The position numbers and the translations under genes were made by a program. The notes beneath the pieces are model-generated. The model was not told where the DNA came from. It ran no database searches and worked only from the letters and a program-made list of their open reading frames with translations. From the NCBI GenBank assembly GCA_017562135.1, contig QEYB01001057.1, forward strand, positions 1 to 64,000: a stretch of 64,000 nucleotides of DNA. Direction: 5' to 3'. The DNA comes from Dipylidium caninum. Its lineage: Eukaryota > Platyhelminthes > Cestoda > Cyclophyllidea > Dipylidiidae. This document shows, one piece after another, positions 36,183 through 47,830 of this stretch (position 1 is the stretch's first letter; every line of letters starts with the position of its first letter).

Positions 36183-36531
36183 AGGTTGCGGAGATAGCCA
36201 CTTAGACGGAAGCGCCTGCCAGGGCCTCTTCGCTACCCACAATTGCGGTCGCAATGCATGTCATGAACTTGCCCCAGACAATGGATCTCTTCTCTGCGCA
36301 GATTGGTTTGATAGCAAGAAGAAACGGGCATCGCCGCCACTGGCAATCTCAGCCTCATCAACTCCATGTGAGTGTCTTAGCCCCCGGCACCATCCCCCTG
36401 CCAGCCAGACGCCTACTTCCCATATCGTCTTCACTCTTCTCACCCATATATTTGATCACGGCCACTTGCCCGATGCCTTTCCTCATCTTTCACCTACTCT
36501 CATGAATACTGTATATACATGCCTTATTGCA

Positions 36532-36596
36532 TAAATAAATAAATAAACATGCTAATTGCAACTTGTCAGTAGCCTGCCTGCGTAGTGCAGGCAGGC
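36532..36596 (+). promoter_or_regulatory. AATAAA run followed by hairpin (possible 3' end)
   Basis: A (AAAT)n run containing several AATAAA hexamers (36,532-36,548) is followed about 25 bp later by a perfect hairpin, GCCTGCCTGC / GCAGGCAGGC, with a five-base loop (36,572-36,596). The stem is identical in both arms although the loop differs by one base. It could mark the 3' end of a plus-strand transcript; open frames just upstream include 36,106-36,534. No protein family is recognised. Confidence 0.35.
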
Positions 36597-38280
36597 AGCA
36601 AAGAATCTACCTGCAAGCAGAGAGACCACTTTCATCGCCGCAAGAACCGTCGCCTGAAAAGGGACAAGAAGATCGCAGTCCGAGGGCTTGACCGAGAGAC
36701 ACCGTAATCAGAGCGGGGAAGTCCAATCAAGCGGAGTTGTTTTTTCTCGGAAAGACCATCCAACAATAACACGTCCACTCTTCCCAGACCGACGTTGTTC
36801 ATCGTGAGGTCTCATATGGAAAAGTACGCCAACTTGCCGCAACCTCGAGTCATTTCTCACGAGAAAGTCAAAGTACCAGCTCATGGGAGTGACAGTTTAA
36901 CCCAATCAAGGCGACTGCCATAGGCCAATGTCACGGTCATTCATAGCATAAACCAATCGGCGAAGAAAGAAGGAAATGCCCCTCACTCTGCACTTGGGAC
37001 CGAGTCAACTTTCCTTCAGTTAGAAAGGCCCCTTCTAGCTCATTCAATATTCTAATTTCTGCTGTCCGCGTACACAGTGGACATTGCGATTCCGTCTAAG
37101 CAAGCGATATGTAGCTCGATCATACACCACTTTCGCCTTCATCAATGCAATAGTTTGAAACATTTTACCCAACAGCTCGCGCATTCACCGACGATCCCTT
37201 TTTCCAACATCCCCTTTTCTCCAATTCGAGCACAAATTTGACAATGCCATTGCGTGCAAACTCCCACTGCGTGGCTCGATCACACTCTGCTTTCGGCTAT
37301 TTCAACGCATTCATGACACACAGCCACACCCACACCCACACCCACCCCCGCTCAATTCATCGCATTTACGAGACTCTCCTCAACCCCATTTCCCGCTTTC
37401 TACCCAATGTCAACATATTTCTCCTTAATTTCTCTTCTTCAATTCCACCATGCAACATCCCACCCTCTACACTTGGCACCGCGTCAAGTGCATTGAGTTA
37501 TGAGGGCGATTAAACTTGCTTGATTGAAATGACAAAGTTGTGGGATGTGATAGATGTGAGCAAACGATCTTCTCCCAATATGAGTGTCCTCAGGGCATAT
37601 TTTAACAGGTTGCCAAGTACACAGGCCACTTTATTCGGGTTTGGCACACTTGAAAGCCGGACAAGAGAGAAAATTTTTTTTAAACGACGACTAGCGGAGA
37701 AGATACAGTATCCCAAGTAGCTCATATTTGTATGAAATTTTTCTCTTAGCTATCGACGGACCCTGGCGCGTGCATATGCGATTTGTATGAGTGCGCGAAG
37801 GCAGTGAAGGAACTGAGAGTGGGTGACGAGTGGTGGGATCATTGTGTTTTAAAGGTAATCGGCTATGCGCATGTAATAGTCATATTTGGCTACTTGTGAA
37901 GTCTCCTGTGTAAAAGGTTGTTCTCCTTAGTATGTGGACCTGATGTTCCTTTGGGTCTAGTGTAGAGTGTTTTGTGAAGAGGAATGATAAGGTTAATTGG
38001 TGGATTGATTGGCTTTGTGCTTGACATATTGAGCGTGGGTGTCGTACCATTGGTGTAATTATGTGGACATTTGTGAGTTGGTAGTGGCTTTATTGAGAAT
38101 GTGGAAATTCTCAATATTCGCTAAGGTGTGAGTTATGTGTATATGTCATGTAAGGTAACTTTTTATACTTCGGGAAGTGATGATGAATAGACTTAAGGGA
38201 GGGTGGAGTAAGAGGGGAAGGGAGGCAAGGTTGAAAGAGTGTTGGAGGTAGAAGAGACTAGTTGAGAGGAGGAGATGTGG

Positions 38281-38444
<164 letters not shown>

Positions 38445-40079
38445 TGAAGTAGCAGCGTAGGTAAAGTCTTTTAAATTATGAGAATTGGTATTGACTACAC
38501 CGGAGCGAATGCCTCGTGAGGAAGAAGTGTTAAAGTGCACTTTTGGCTGCTGAAGTGAACGTCTGGCTGAAATGGCATAGTTAAGGTGAATATTTGAGTT
38601 GTGAATGGCATCGAGAAAATGAAAGCACTTTTATTAATAGGCATTCAAATGTTTGATGTGTCGGGCGAATTGACACACTCAGGAAAAATGGCATTCTTCC
38701 GCTCGAATTAGGTTCGCCATACCGAGTCATTTATAAAGTAGATGCTAATATCAACCTCTCTTAGCCTTGAGACGAAGTGGTAGAATTTTTTAATGGGGAT
38801 GGTGGGTGAAGTGTTGGAAAGTCTGTTTTCTCCCTACCTACGTGATCCGACTGAAGCCTCCTAGCGATGCATACTTACCTCTACTTTCTTCATCGGGAAG
38901 AACAGACAGCCGAAAGGGGAAATTGGCTCGTCCACTCGTTACTTCGCCCTCCCGTTGATCTCATTTAGCTTCAAGAGCCTCCAGCCTTTCTTGGTCCAAC
39001 AATATGAGTAGACCTTAGTGAGTGTTGACAAGGAGAGAGGAGGAGGAGGAGGAGGAGGGGGAGGCATTTGAGGCTGCAGTGAGCAGTTAAGAAGAGGCTG
39101 GTAGCAGCGTGAGCAAAGCAATATTTTCAAGAGGCTTTCCAAAGTGTGACATATCGGACAATTGTGATGGTGAGGAGAGGAGAGGAGAGGAGAGGAGAGA
39201 AGAGGAGAAGGAAAGTTGTCCCGCATGGCCGCGGGGTAGAAAGCGTGGGGAGAATGACGTAGTTAGTGTAAAAACAGAGTGGAGTGGAGTGGGGAAGTTC
39301 TGGTAAATAGGGTAAGGCGAGTAGCAGGGTAGGCCCTGCATTGTCTCCCATGGGCATTGGAATGCATGAGGTATTGGAAGAATTAACGTGGTGTTAGGAG
39401 GCAAAATTTGCTAAAGCGAATGGAAGTATGTGAGGCTTCTGAGGCTATAGTTGGATGTGATGCGCACCAAACTTGCTGTCAATTGACCGTGAAGCAGCCG
39501 TAAATGCACAGACATCGCCGGGCCGGGAATGCGTCCTCTTCTTATTAGTGGAAGCGCCGCTCACTGCACGTGCTTGGATATTCCTGAAGACACTCATGCA
39601 GCCCGATTTGCGTGGACTCCTGGACTGATGGTCTGTTGGCGTGTTATCGCGTTGGACTACTCAGCAGTCTTCATAGTTTCTGCCTATTCAGGAAGGGAAT
39701 AGTCGTCGTCATGCTACTTGCTCACCACTCTCCTTTTAGAAAGTCGGCGCCTTTAACGTCCCCTAATTTTGGTGAAGTTACATTCTAGCCGGGCACGGTC
39801 CTTACTCAAGGCGTATTCTCTCGTCCGCTCCCCTATCCACTCACCTTGCATGTGTCCACCTTCGCCCTCCAAAGCTCTGCACACCTCATTTCCCCGCTCG
39901 ACTCCTCGACTCCTCGACTCATCGGCTCACCAGCTTCTCGACCTCCGATGCGCTTCCCCCTCTAAGTCTCACCGATTTCTATCATCCACTCACGCCATCT
40001 ACCTCTTCCGCCAGAAGCAACAATATAGATTCGCGAGTCTTCTTTTCCGCTGCAAATAAGATAAGTCATTTGGCATAAA
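38445..40079. other. No supported gene; simple repeats
   Basis: Contains a GGA run (about 39,038-39,062), a GGAGA array (about 39,172-39,210) and a short CGACTCCT array (about 39,896-39,918). Open frames over these are low complexity. No recognised gene. Confidence 0.5.
39172..39210. repeat. GGAGA pentanucleotide array
   Basis: Tandem GGAGA/GAGGA units, somewhat irregular at the right end. No gene is associated. Confidence 0.8.
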
Positions 40080-40314
40080 TGCCTCAGAATTTGATACCAA
40101 CTTGCACCAATGCTTGAAAACAATGTACACTGGTCGCTTACAGATGTCCTTGTAGATGGCTTCGTCGGCGGCGTCTCCTCACTGTAAAGCTTTCGGTTGG
40201 CGCCTATGCAGAGGAGACACGTTTTCAGTCAATGACCACTCGTAACCCGTTGCACCACACTACTGGCCAGGACAGGACTACTTTCATTGTAAGATGAAGT
40301 AAGTGAACTCTCAC

Positions 40315-41790
40315 GGATTCGTTTGAGTGCTTTTTCTAAGGGTTCAGAGTCATCATTTACAGACTCATCTTGCAATAGCAAGGTCCACCAACCGTTGGCA
40401 GATGCGCCTGTGGATGGTTTTGTCTGCGGCGTCTCCTCCCTGCGATGCGTTTGGTTGGCAACTGTGTCAACGATCAGTCATAAACCATTGCACCTCAGTT
40501 CTCAGGAGGGCTACGTTGATGGTAAGATGAAGTAAGCGAACACTCACGGATACGTTGGAGTGCTTCTTCAGCCGATTCAGAGCCATCTTCCGCAGACTCC
40601 TCTTCTTCCTCCCCCGACTCCACCACATAATCCAATTCTCCGCCGCGTGAGTCGTCCTCTTCCTCCCCTTCTCCCTCCCCCTCTTCGTCTACCTCCTCTC
40701 CTTCTGCTTCTGCTTCTGGTTCCCTTGATTCCGTGCATTCTCTTTGCACGCTTCCGCATTCTGCCTCTGAAAATAATTCTTGCATGCCTATTCCTTCATT
40801 CGCATCTTCTTCTCTCCCTCTCTCTCTCACACTCGTCTTTCCCCTTTTTCTCCGCCCCCGGTCTCCGCAACCACATAATCATCCCCATCCGCAATCGATT
40901 CCATTTCCGTCCCCGCTTCCGTCTCCGCCTGGCGCGCATTCGCGTCCGCCTCCGTCTCCGTTCCTATCTCCGCATCCGCTTCTGTTTCCTCCCCCGCCTC
41001 CGCCTCCGCTTCGGCATCTGCCTCCGACGCCGACTCCGACTTCGACTCCGTCTCCGCCTGCCCTTCCTTGTCTGTCTTCACCTCCACTTCCACATCTACT
41101 CCCGCTCCCGATTCTACCTCCTCTTTCCCCCCTCCCTCCGCTCCAATCTCCAAGCCCTTCTTCGTCTCCACCTCCGTGTCCGTGTCGGTTTCCAATACTA
41201 CTTCCACCTCCTCTTGCACTTCCACCCTCCACTCGTCACTGTCTGTCACCACTCCTGCCGAAGCCAAAGCCAAAGCCGAAACCGAAGCCATCGACTCTGA
41301 CTCTGACTCTGACTTTGACTCCGTCTCGCCTTTCGTCCCAGTCTCCTCAGCAGTTCCACTCCATTCTTCTAATTGTGCTGACACTTCCTCTTCCGCCTGC
41401 ACCTGCACCTCGACTTCCAATTCTACTTCAACCCCTCGCCTCAATACTTCGTCTTCCTTACTAACTTCGAGGATAGTGGGTAAGGCGTCGAAGATGGCAT
41501 TAAATATAGCATCATGCCGTTGGCAACCCCCATTCTCAACAGTAGGTGCAGGGAGGCTTTCAAACCTGTCTTTCTTAAAAACGGGACGCCTCTCTTCTTT
41601 CCTCGCCCCCTTCCAAGAAGTACTCTTTACCTCTACCACTTCTGGCAGAGGCGCTAGATGAGTTCTCCTCCTCCTATGAGTGGGCCGATGCTGCGCTGAC
41701 TATGATTACGTCGACCAGAAGGCGATTTGACTGGTCTCACAGTCTGCACAATCGCCTTCACTCATCACGGGGCAAGTGTCTGAGTGGGCA
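40315..41790 (-). pseudogene. Acidic Glu/Ser-rich protein gene, copy 1 (damaged)
   Basis: Read on the minus strand. The 5' part (TSQ[IV]AFWST and onward) matches copy 2 at 46.4-46.9 kb, but two codons are stops here: copy 2 reads Thr-CAA-Ser-CAG-Ser and this copy has TAA and TAG (about 41,700-41,710). From there a frame is open to 40,827, about 270 codons of mostly Glu, Val, Ser, Ala and Thr, without an ATG at its beginning. A frameshift near 40,830 is needed to enter the next frame (to 40,548). That frame ends in SAEEALQRI at a GTGAGT donor. A second exon ending LEKALKRI at GTGAGA lies at 40,315. No known family. It could instead be spliced to skip the stops, since the TAG itself can serve as an acceptor. 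Confidence 0.4.
40560..41480. repeat. Expanded CTCCGY/Glu-coding tract
   Basis: Composed largely of CTCCGC-, CTTCCA- and TCTGAC-type hexamers. On the minus strand it encodes Glu/Val/Ser-rich sequence, on the plus strand Pro/Ser/Thr- or Arg/Leu-rich sequence. The long plus-strand frames here (246 and 243 codons) are shadows of this repeat. Confidence 0.7.
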
Positions 41791-42270
41791 CACAAATAAA
41801 AAAGGAGGTAAGTCGGATGACCCAAACGGCCCAGAGGGATGGGGGAGGATAGTGAGGTTAGCGCCTGTTGGCAGACTGTTTAGGAGGTTAGCGGAGAGAA
41901 AGACTATTTACTTTTCTCCTCGTCACGAAGACATGGTTTGCGCTCCCACATTGTAGGTTCGGGGCTCGATGGCACGGATATTCTACTTCTGCCAAATCTC
42001 TCAACGCCATGTTTAACGGATGCTGACCACGGCGCTGGAGATGAACGCGCCGGCCTGCACGGCCGACTCTTCTCTGCAACTTACCGAGAAGAGTGCAACC
42101 GTCCACATGCCGTCCACTTGCGCAGTCCACTTTCGTAGACTCCACCTGACTCCGAAGTGCCTGAAAATGTCGCCGTATTCGCCTGAACGCCAATGCGAAG
42201 AAGCAATTTCTACCGCCCTTCATTCGGTGGGCAAGCAAGCAATCAAGCAGAGGAGAGCAAACGTCAAGTT

Positions 42271-43059
42271 CGCAAAGTGACTTTCTGCACGAGGAAAGGC
42301 ATCAACAAATTCAAATTCCATTGATACCGCAGCGCACAATCGATTATAGCGGCGTCAGTAATTCTTCATGCCATGGTTGGCAGCACTTCGTGTGTGGACA
42401 CGTTCGAGCAGTTTTGAGGGATAAATTAAGGCTCCAGGTAGTCAGGTATGTCATGACTACTTTTGGTAGCGGCGTAGGCCATACTCTGGTGGGGTGGTAA
42501 TGAGCACCCTTTGGGCACTTCTGACTGAATTCAACCTCTGTGAAGAGGCTGCCACTTGGCTAGCTCAGTAGTCTAACCAGTTTCCAGAACTGCCGACTCG
42601 TTCCTTGAAACGCCCTCACCTTCTGCTTCGCTTTTGCCTTCTGCCTCGGCGGTCAACCCACCTTTCTGCCTCTGCAGCTGCATCTGACACTATCGTCTAA
42701 TCCAACCTTTTTCTCTACTGATTCAGAGGTCGCCTGTCAACCTCAGTACTCGCCCTCGATATCAATCAGGTGAGAGTGAATAGACGGTTTCCTTTCCCTC
42801 TAGTCACCTTAATTCTGGTTATCCTCCATTATCATTACGGCGCCACATCGGGAGCACTTTCTCCCACAGGCGACCAAGGCGAGGCCGCGTTTCCCTAACC
42901 GATGATTTCCGCTTGTCCTCGCTCCTCTTCGCATCTGCGGTGCGGATAAGCGCAATCTGTCCTTGTATCCACAATACTGTGGTCAAATGTCACGCGGCGT
43001 CCATTCACCCGCTGTGGGGTTGGCAGGCGCTTCTTTGCGTTCCCATTTTTGGAGGTGAG
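42271..43059. other. No supported gene
   Basis: Single-copy sequence between two duplicated blocks. The frame at 42,913-43,185 runs into the direct duplication and has no recognised family. Confidence 0.4.
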
Positions 43060-45510
43060 ATGGGACTATTATTTCTGTGCAATGAGAGGAATAAAGCAGA
43101 TTTGATAAGCCCGAGGCCATCACCTATAAGATTCCACGTACAAATCGGTTGCCTTCAGTTCGTCCACTATCACCATGACAAGTGACATCTTGTGGGTGGT
43201 TGTGTAGAAGTGAATGGACAGTTGAGACAGAACATTTAGTTACTGACTAGTCTCAACTCATTGAGTCCACCGAGAGCGGCCGTGGCATAATTTCTGAATA
43301 AACCATGCTTATTGCAAATGGTGTTCAAAGATTTTCTCCAAGAATACGCGCATTTCTTAAATGGCTTAAGGACACCGGTGCACCAAGCAAATCATTTAGG
43401 ACAAAACGGAATCCAGAGTTGTAGACAAACGCAGTGTAGTGGTGGAATGATGTTGGTTGACATTATGAGGTCTCCATCGAGTGTCAACTATTGATACCGC
43501 CTCTCACGATGAAGGCGATTAATTGGTATTAGTCCTCAACCACCACTTGCAGAATGTCAATGGATATGGTGGCGGGACTGAGTGTGACCTCCTAAATGGT
43601 GGTCTCGGACCATTATTCAGTGTGCTATATCCCCTCAATGTGGAGAAATACTTGTTTTCTCACGGTTCCATCGGCATCTCCACTGGCGGAGGGAGTGCGC
43701 ATCACCGAGAGAGTTGGCCTTTTGAGGATTCCTGACTGCAAATCATTTTCAATACCCGACGTCCGTACGACATGTTTTCCCAGGCAATCTGGCAGATCCG
43801 TCAGCTCCACAAACGTGTGTGAAGGAAGGGGACGCAAAATGGTGGGTGGAATACAGAATGTGTAGGTTAACGAGTGAACGTCCGTCGGGCGTTGACGGTT
43901 TAGGCAGCGAGTCAATGAGTTGCAGTCATTCCGAAGACGAGTTGCACTCAACTGTCCGTAAACGGGGCTATAAAAATCGATTAGGAGGGGCCCGACGAGG
44001 TGAGTGGCCCTGCAATGTGAAAGTGCGTCCTTTCGTAATCCGTGCTAGCCAGCATTCTCCACCACCGTTAGCCACAGACGGTATCTCCCAGTATCGGATT
44101 ATTTCCCCAGTGGAAGCATCCTCCGCTCCAAGGAGCAATCGAACGAATGAACGAAGAAGTTTCAACGGTTTCACCTAACCGACGAGAAGCTTTTCGTTGG
44201 TATAGCTGAAAGCTATTACGATGAGAGTTATTTTGGCTAAACGCCCTCTACTTCCCTTGACAGATCTCTTCTCCAGCCACCAAATACGTATTTGACAAGT
44301 GCCTTATTAAGAAGTCAGGCGGATGAAGAGAATCGGCGAATTAGCACACACATACTCCTCCACACTGGCCTACTGAATCGTCGATTATGCCGGATGTCGC
44401 GTGTAAGTGGTATCCTTCGAACTCGACGAAGAGGGAAGTTAACGGTATTCAACTGCGGTTGGGCGAACCATGCTTTAATCGCACATATCATAAATTGTCA
44501 GAGTGAAATGAGAGTCCTTAGCTCTGCTTTCTCCCCATGTAATGCGCAAACCAGCGACAACTCTCATAACTGTCGCTATTATTTTGCTTCCCCGCTACTG
44601 TCACTTCTCTCCTGTAAATCACCCACTCAGGTTCGCCAGGTCCCGTTTGAATTTCTCCTTCCCCTTTCCCTCCAGCTTCACCTCACCTCGACTCCCTGTG
44701 ATTTCGAATGTTTTTGCGGTAAGCCAGAACTCCAGATAGTTGATTGCCCTATTGCGTAGCCTAAAAGGCTTCTGCAAACCGAAGCCTTCTTGTGTGCACC
44801 CAAAAAATGTCGCTATGCCGGATTGTGTGCGGGGCCATGCAACAGATCTTCGCGGGTGCGGATAGGTACTGGAAACAGGGCTACTGAAATCGAGAGGCTT
44901 CAAGGCTTTCGCTCATCAACTCATTACAGTGTATTCCGCCAACCTACCAATTACGACTCAGTCCAAGCCTCTGAAGATGCTGCCTGAATTGAGGAAAGAT
45001 GGTCTAGTGCAATTCCACCGGCTCTTGCAGTTCGGCAGACTTCACCGACAAGTACACTAACACGAAACACAGACTACTGATAAGAGTAGGCGTTGGACTA
45101 AGCTCCTCCTGCGATGCTAAAACGCGTATCTCCTCTACGTCCTCGAGCATGTCATCTCGAGGGGATCTCAGCTCAGCTGTCGTAATTCGTAGTGATGTTG
45201 AACATTCGCATATGAGATATTCGTTTTCCTCGCATGGACTTGACGCCACATCAAGTAGAGTCATGAATGTTGGTCCCACGAGCATGATTGCTGCAGCCAC
45301 ACATCTTCACTTCATCCTGTTTATCTCATCACGCCTTGTCTCATGGTGAGGGAAAGCTATATTTCCATAAGATAAGTTCCTGTCGTTTATGGCTAAAAGA
45401 ATACAGTTTTTCAGGTGGGGGATGGGACGTAGAGACTGAGATTATGACATCTCAAAATATTTTCGTATCACATGAGAGTCTAAAGTGGCGGCTTTTGTGG
45501 CTGAATTACT
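43060..45510 (+). repeat. Diverged direct duplication, copy 2
   Basis: Counterpart of 12,720-16,190. It lacks the sequence of about 0.3 kb around 15,120-15,430, including the small RYTR/DNIVV module, which suggests that the module was inserted in copy 1 after duplication. No intact gene is recognised. Confidence 0.6.
43969..43976 (+). promoter_or_regulatory. Possible TATA box conserved between duplicates
   Basis: TATAAAAA preceded by a GAGTTGCA block, matching 14,354-14,361. A downstream gene is not identified in either copy. Confidence 0.3.
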
Positions 45511-45721
45511 CACGGTGGAGGACATTTGACGTAGCGAGCTGATGGAGAAGTTGTGGAAGACTGAATTAGTGACGACAAGTTGAGACCATGAAGCAGTCCA
45601 ATCGACCGGATGAGATGGGTGGATAGGATAGAGGCCGGAAGAATTGGAATGACGGTGTGGCTCTAATGCAAATGATTTCACGATGTGATAAAATAGAAGG
45701 CAACTGAAACGTTGATGCTCT

Positions 45722-46170
45722 CGTTGTTGTTTGCCATTGTAGGTCTTAAAGAGAAGAAGATACCATGGTTACATGTAACACTAATTGATCAATGCGGAGG
45801 CAATGTGGAAGCACTACTGACGGAGTTATCCCTATATGGAAATGGGGAGACCGATAAGGAACCACCAAGAGGAGAGCGGGCAAAAAGTGGCACACAAGGC
45901 AAGTGATTAAATCCCCATTTTAGGGGATTGCCAGACTGAAATTGAGAGGATGTATTGAAACTCGGTGGAAGTGCGTCTCAGACAAATCATAGAATTGGTG
46001 ATACTACTACTAACGTCACAGGTACCCGCCAGAAGAGGAAGAACAATCAGAAAAAGTGGAAAGGGTTTATTTTTAACATATCAACAAACTGGTCCATGAA
46101 CATGCATTAGCGTGAATAAAGGGGAGTTGTTCTATTGGAGGACGAGTGACACCTATCACATCTGTCACTT
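45722..46170 (+). repeat. Inverted repeat, left copy
   Basis: Reverse complement of 48,308-48,703. Shared strings include GTAGGTCTTAAAGAGAAG, GATACC, ATATGGAAATGG, GGGGAGACCGAT, CATAGAAT and GTGAATAAAGG. Both begin after a pyrimidine-ended TTGTAG that could be a splice acceptor, and both are open for GLKEKKIP, HV and DQ before diverging. The changes within that short stretch are mostly conservative, hinting at a former exon. Confidence 0.7.
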
Positions 46171-46204
46171 CCGTTGCAAAATAGGGAAAGTTACTGAGCT
46201 CCGA

Positions 46205-47400
46205 TGTCCAAGAATTTGACACCAACTTCCACCAGTGCTTCCAAAGAATGCATATCAACGGCTAATAGATGGGCCTGTAGATGGTTTTGCCGGCGGGTCT
46301 CATCGCTGTCATATATTCGGTTTGACGCCAATGCAGAGGAGACACATTATCGGTCAAAGATCACTAGTAACCCGTTACACCACACTACTGGGGAGAACTA
46401 AGTTGACTTTAAGGCGAAGTGAAAGCTCACGGATTTGCTTGAGTGCTTCTTCTACGGACTCAGTCTTCTTCCTCAGAATCCTCTTCCCATGGCAATGTCC
46501 CCAATTGTAATTCGTCCTCTCCTTCTGCGTCTTTTCCTCTTGATTTCGCGGATTCAGTTTCATTTCCCCATTCTGTCTCTAATATTGATTCCTTCCCACT
46601 TTGTTCACCTCCCGCCTCTTCCTCCTTTTTCTCCGTTCTCGTCCTTGTCTCCGCTTCAGCCCTGTCTTTGCTCAAAATAGGGCCTCTCACTTCCTCTCTC
46701 AGCCGCTTCCAAGAAGCACTGTTGACTTCTACCACTCCTGGCAGTGACGAATAAATACTATCACGAGTGGGCGGATGCTGCGCTGACTGGGATTGCGTCG
46801 ACCAGAAGGCGACTTGGCTGGTCTCACAGTCCGCGCAACCATCTTCACTCATAACGGAGCAGGTATCTGACTGTTCGCACAAGTAAAAAAAGGCACGTTA
46901 AATGGCCCAAACGGCCCAGAGGAATGGGGGAGGATGGCAAAGTTAGCGCCTGTTGGCAGAATGCATAAAGAGTTAGTTGAGAGAAAGACTAACGACTCTT
47001 CTCCTCGTCACGAAGACATGGTTTGCGCTCCCAAGTTGTAGCCTCGGGGCTCGATGGTACGATGATATGATCCTGCCAAGCCTCTCAACGCCACATTCAA
47101 CGAATGCTGACCACGGCGCTGGAGATGAACCCGTCTGCCTGCACGACTGACTCTTCACTGCAATAGCCATGAGACAGAAGAATGAGATATGGCCAAGCAA
47201 AAGACCAGTAATGGAGACAATTTACCAGGAGGAGCCTAATCGTCCACTTACGCCATTTTCCGTAGACTTCGCTGGTCTCCGAAGTCTTTGAAAATGGCGT
47301 CACATTCTATTGACGACAAATGCGACGAAGTGCTTCCGCCCGTTCTTCATTCTATTCTTAAACAATCAGAGAAAAGCAAACGTCAAGTTCGTAAACTGAC
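46205..47400 (+). repeat. Direct duplication carrying the acidic gene, copy 2
   Basis: Counterpart of 40,080-42,270. It contains only one exon-intron unit ending at a GTGAG donor, where copy 1 has two in tandem. Confidence 0.7.
46431..46882 (-). pseudogene. Acidic Glu/Ser-rich protein gene, copy 2 (frameshifted)
   Basis: A minus-strand frame of 140 codons (46,882-46,460) matches the 5' part of copy 1 and keeps Gln where copy 1 has stops. It is Glu/Ser/Lys-rich, as copy 1 is. It ends in a stop just before the conserved end: the segment VEEALKQI and its GTGAGC donor (46,431) lie one base out of frame. Restoring similarity to copy 1 needs a one-base shift near 46,455. The lesion differs from those in copy 1, so neither copy as read encodes the full ancestral product. 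Function unknown. A sequencing error or an unrecognised small intron could also explain the shift. Confidence 0.4.
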
Positions 47401-47429
47401 TCCCTGTACGCCGAAATAGGCGGGAGCAG

Positions 47430-47830
47430 CATCTGATCGAGCTACGTACTGAAAGTTTAAGCGGACTCGCATTGTCGTATTTGGACTCGAGTTGGTGAAA
47501 ACGAGACATACAAGGCAGAATTGAGTTAATGTGACTGATTTCGGGTCAAATGCTCGAAATTACACAATAGTGAGTCCCAAAATGTATGCAAAAGCGAAGA
47601 TGGAGTATAATCGAGCTGCGGGATCGCAATGTCGAGTTTGTAGTCGGATAGTAGAAATTGGAATCGTGAATGAGATGGCCTTTCTGACTCAAGGCAATTT
47701 GACTCAGTTCCAAGTGCAGAGTGAGACGTTTTCTTCTTACTTCGCCAACTGGTATATGCTATGAATGACCTTATCTTTGGCCTATGATGGTCTCCTTACT
47801 CGGCTTAAAATGCTACTTCTATGAGCTTAT
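47430..47830 (+). repeat. Third copy of the outer arm sub-block
   Basis: Direct match to 17,610-18,040, reversed match to about 36,870-37,300. It is more diverged than the two arm copies are from each other, so it predates the formation of the inverted repeat or came from another source copy. Confidence 0.7.

Larger units (their letters stand above)
32681..37937 (-). repeat. Right arm of the large inverted repeat
   Basis: Reverse complement of 17,033-22,861. It lacks two left-arm segments (about 0.6 and 0.33 kb) but has its own additions: a GGCGA pentamer block near 34,934-35,045, a stretch of about 50 bp near 34,750-34,800, and a longer CCGCCT hexamer run near 34,170-34,200. Translated fragments match those of the left arm almost word for word where the frames are open (for example APGTIPLP and ITATCPMPFLIFHLLS). 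The duplication is therefore much younger than the other repeats in the window. Confidence 0.85.
40080..42270 (+). repeat. Direct duplication carrying the acidic gene, copy 1
   Basis: Collinear with 46,205-47,400. Anchors seen in both include: AATTTGAYACCAACTT (about 40,087 and 46,212); GTAGATGGYTT (about 40,153 and 46,275); CTTCCAAGAAG (about 41,610 and 46,710); GTCGACCAGAAGGCGA (about 41,709 and 46,797); and CGTCACGAAGACATGGTTTG (about 41,921 and 47,007). Copy 1 is longer, mainly because of an expanded hexamer-like Glu/Ser-coding tract. Within copy 1, the exon-plus-intron unit at about 40,315-40,548 is duplicated in tandem. Confidence 0.7.

Noticed and set aside
40560..41661. Long plus-strand frames rich in Pro, Ser, Arg and Leu
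   Set aside because: They are antisense to the Glu/Ser tract of the acidic gene and follow its hexamer repeat. The paralogue conserves only the minus-strand frame near the exon ends.
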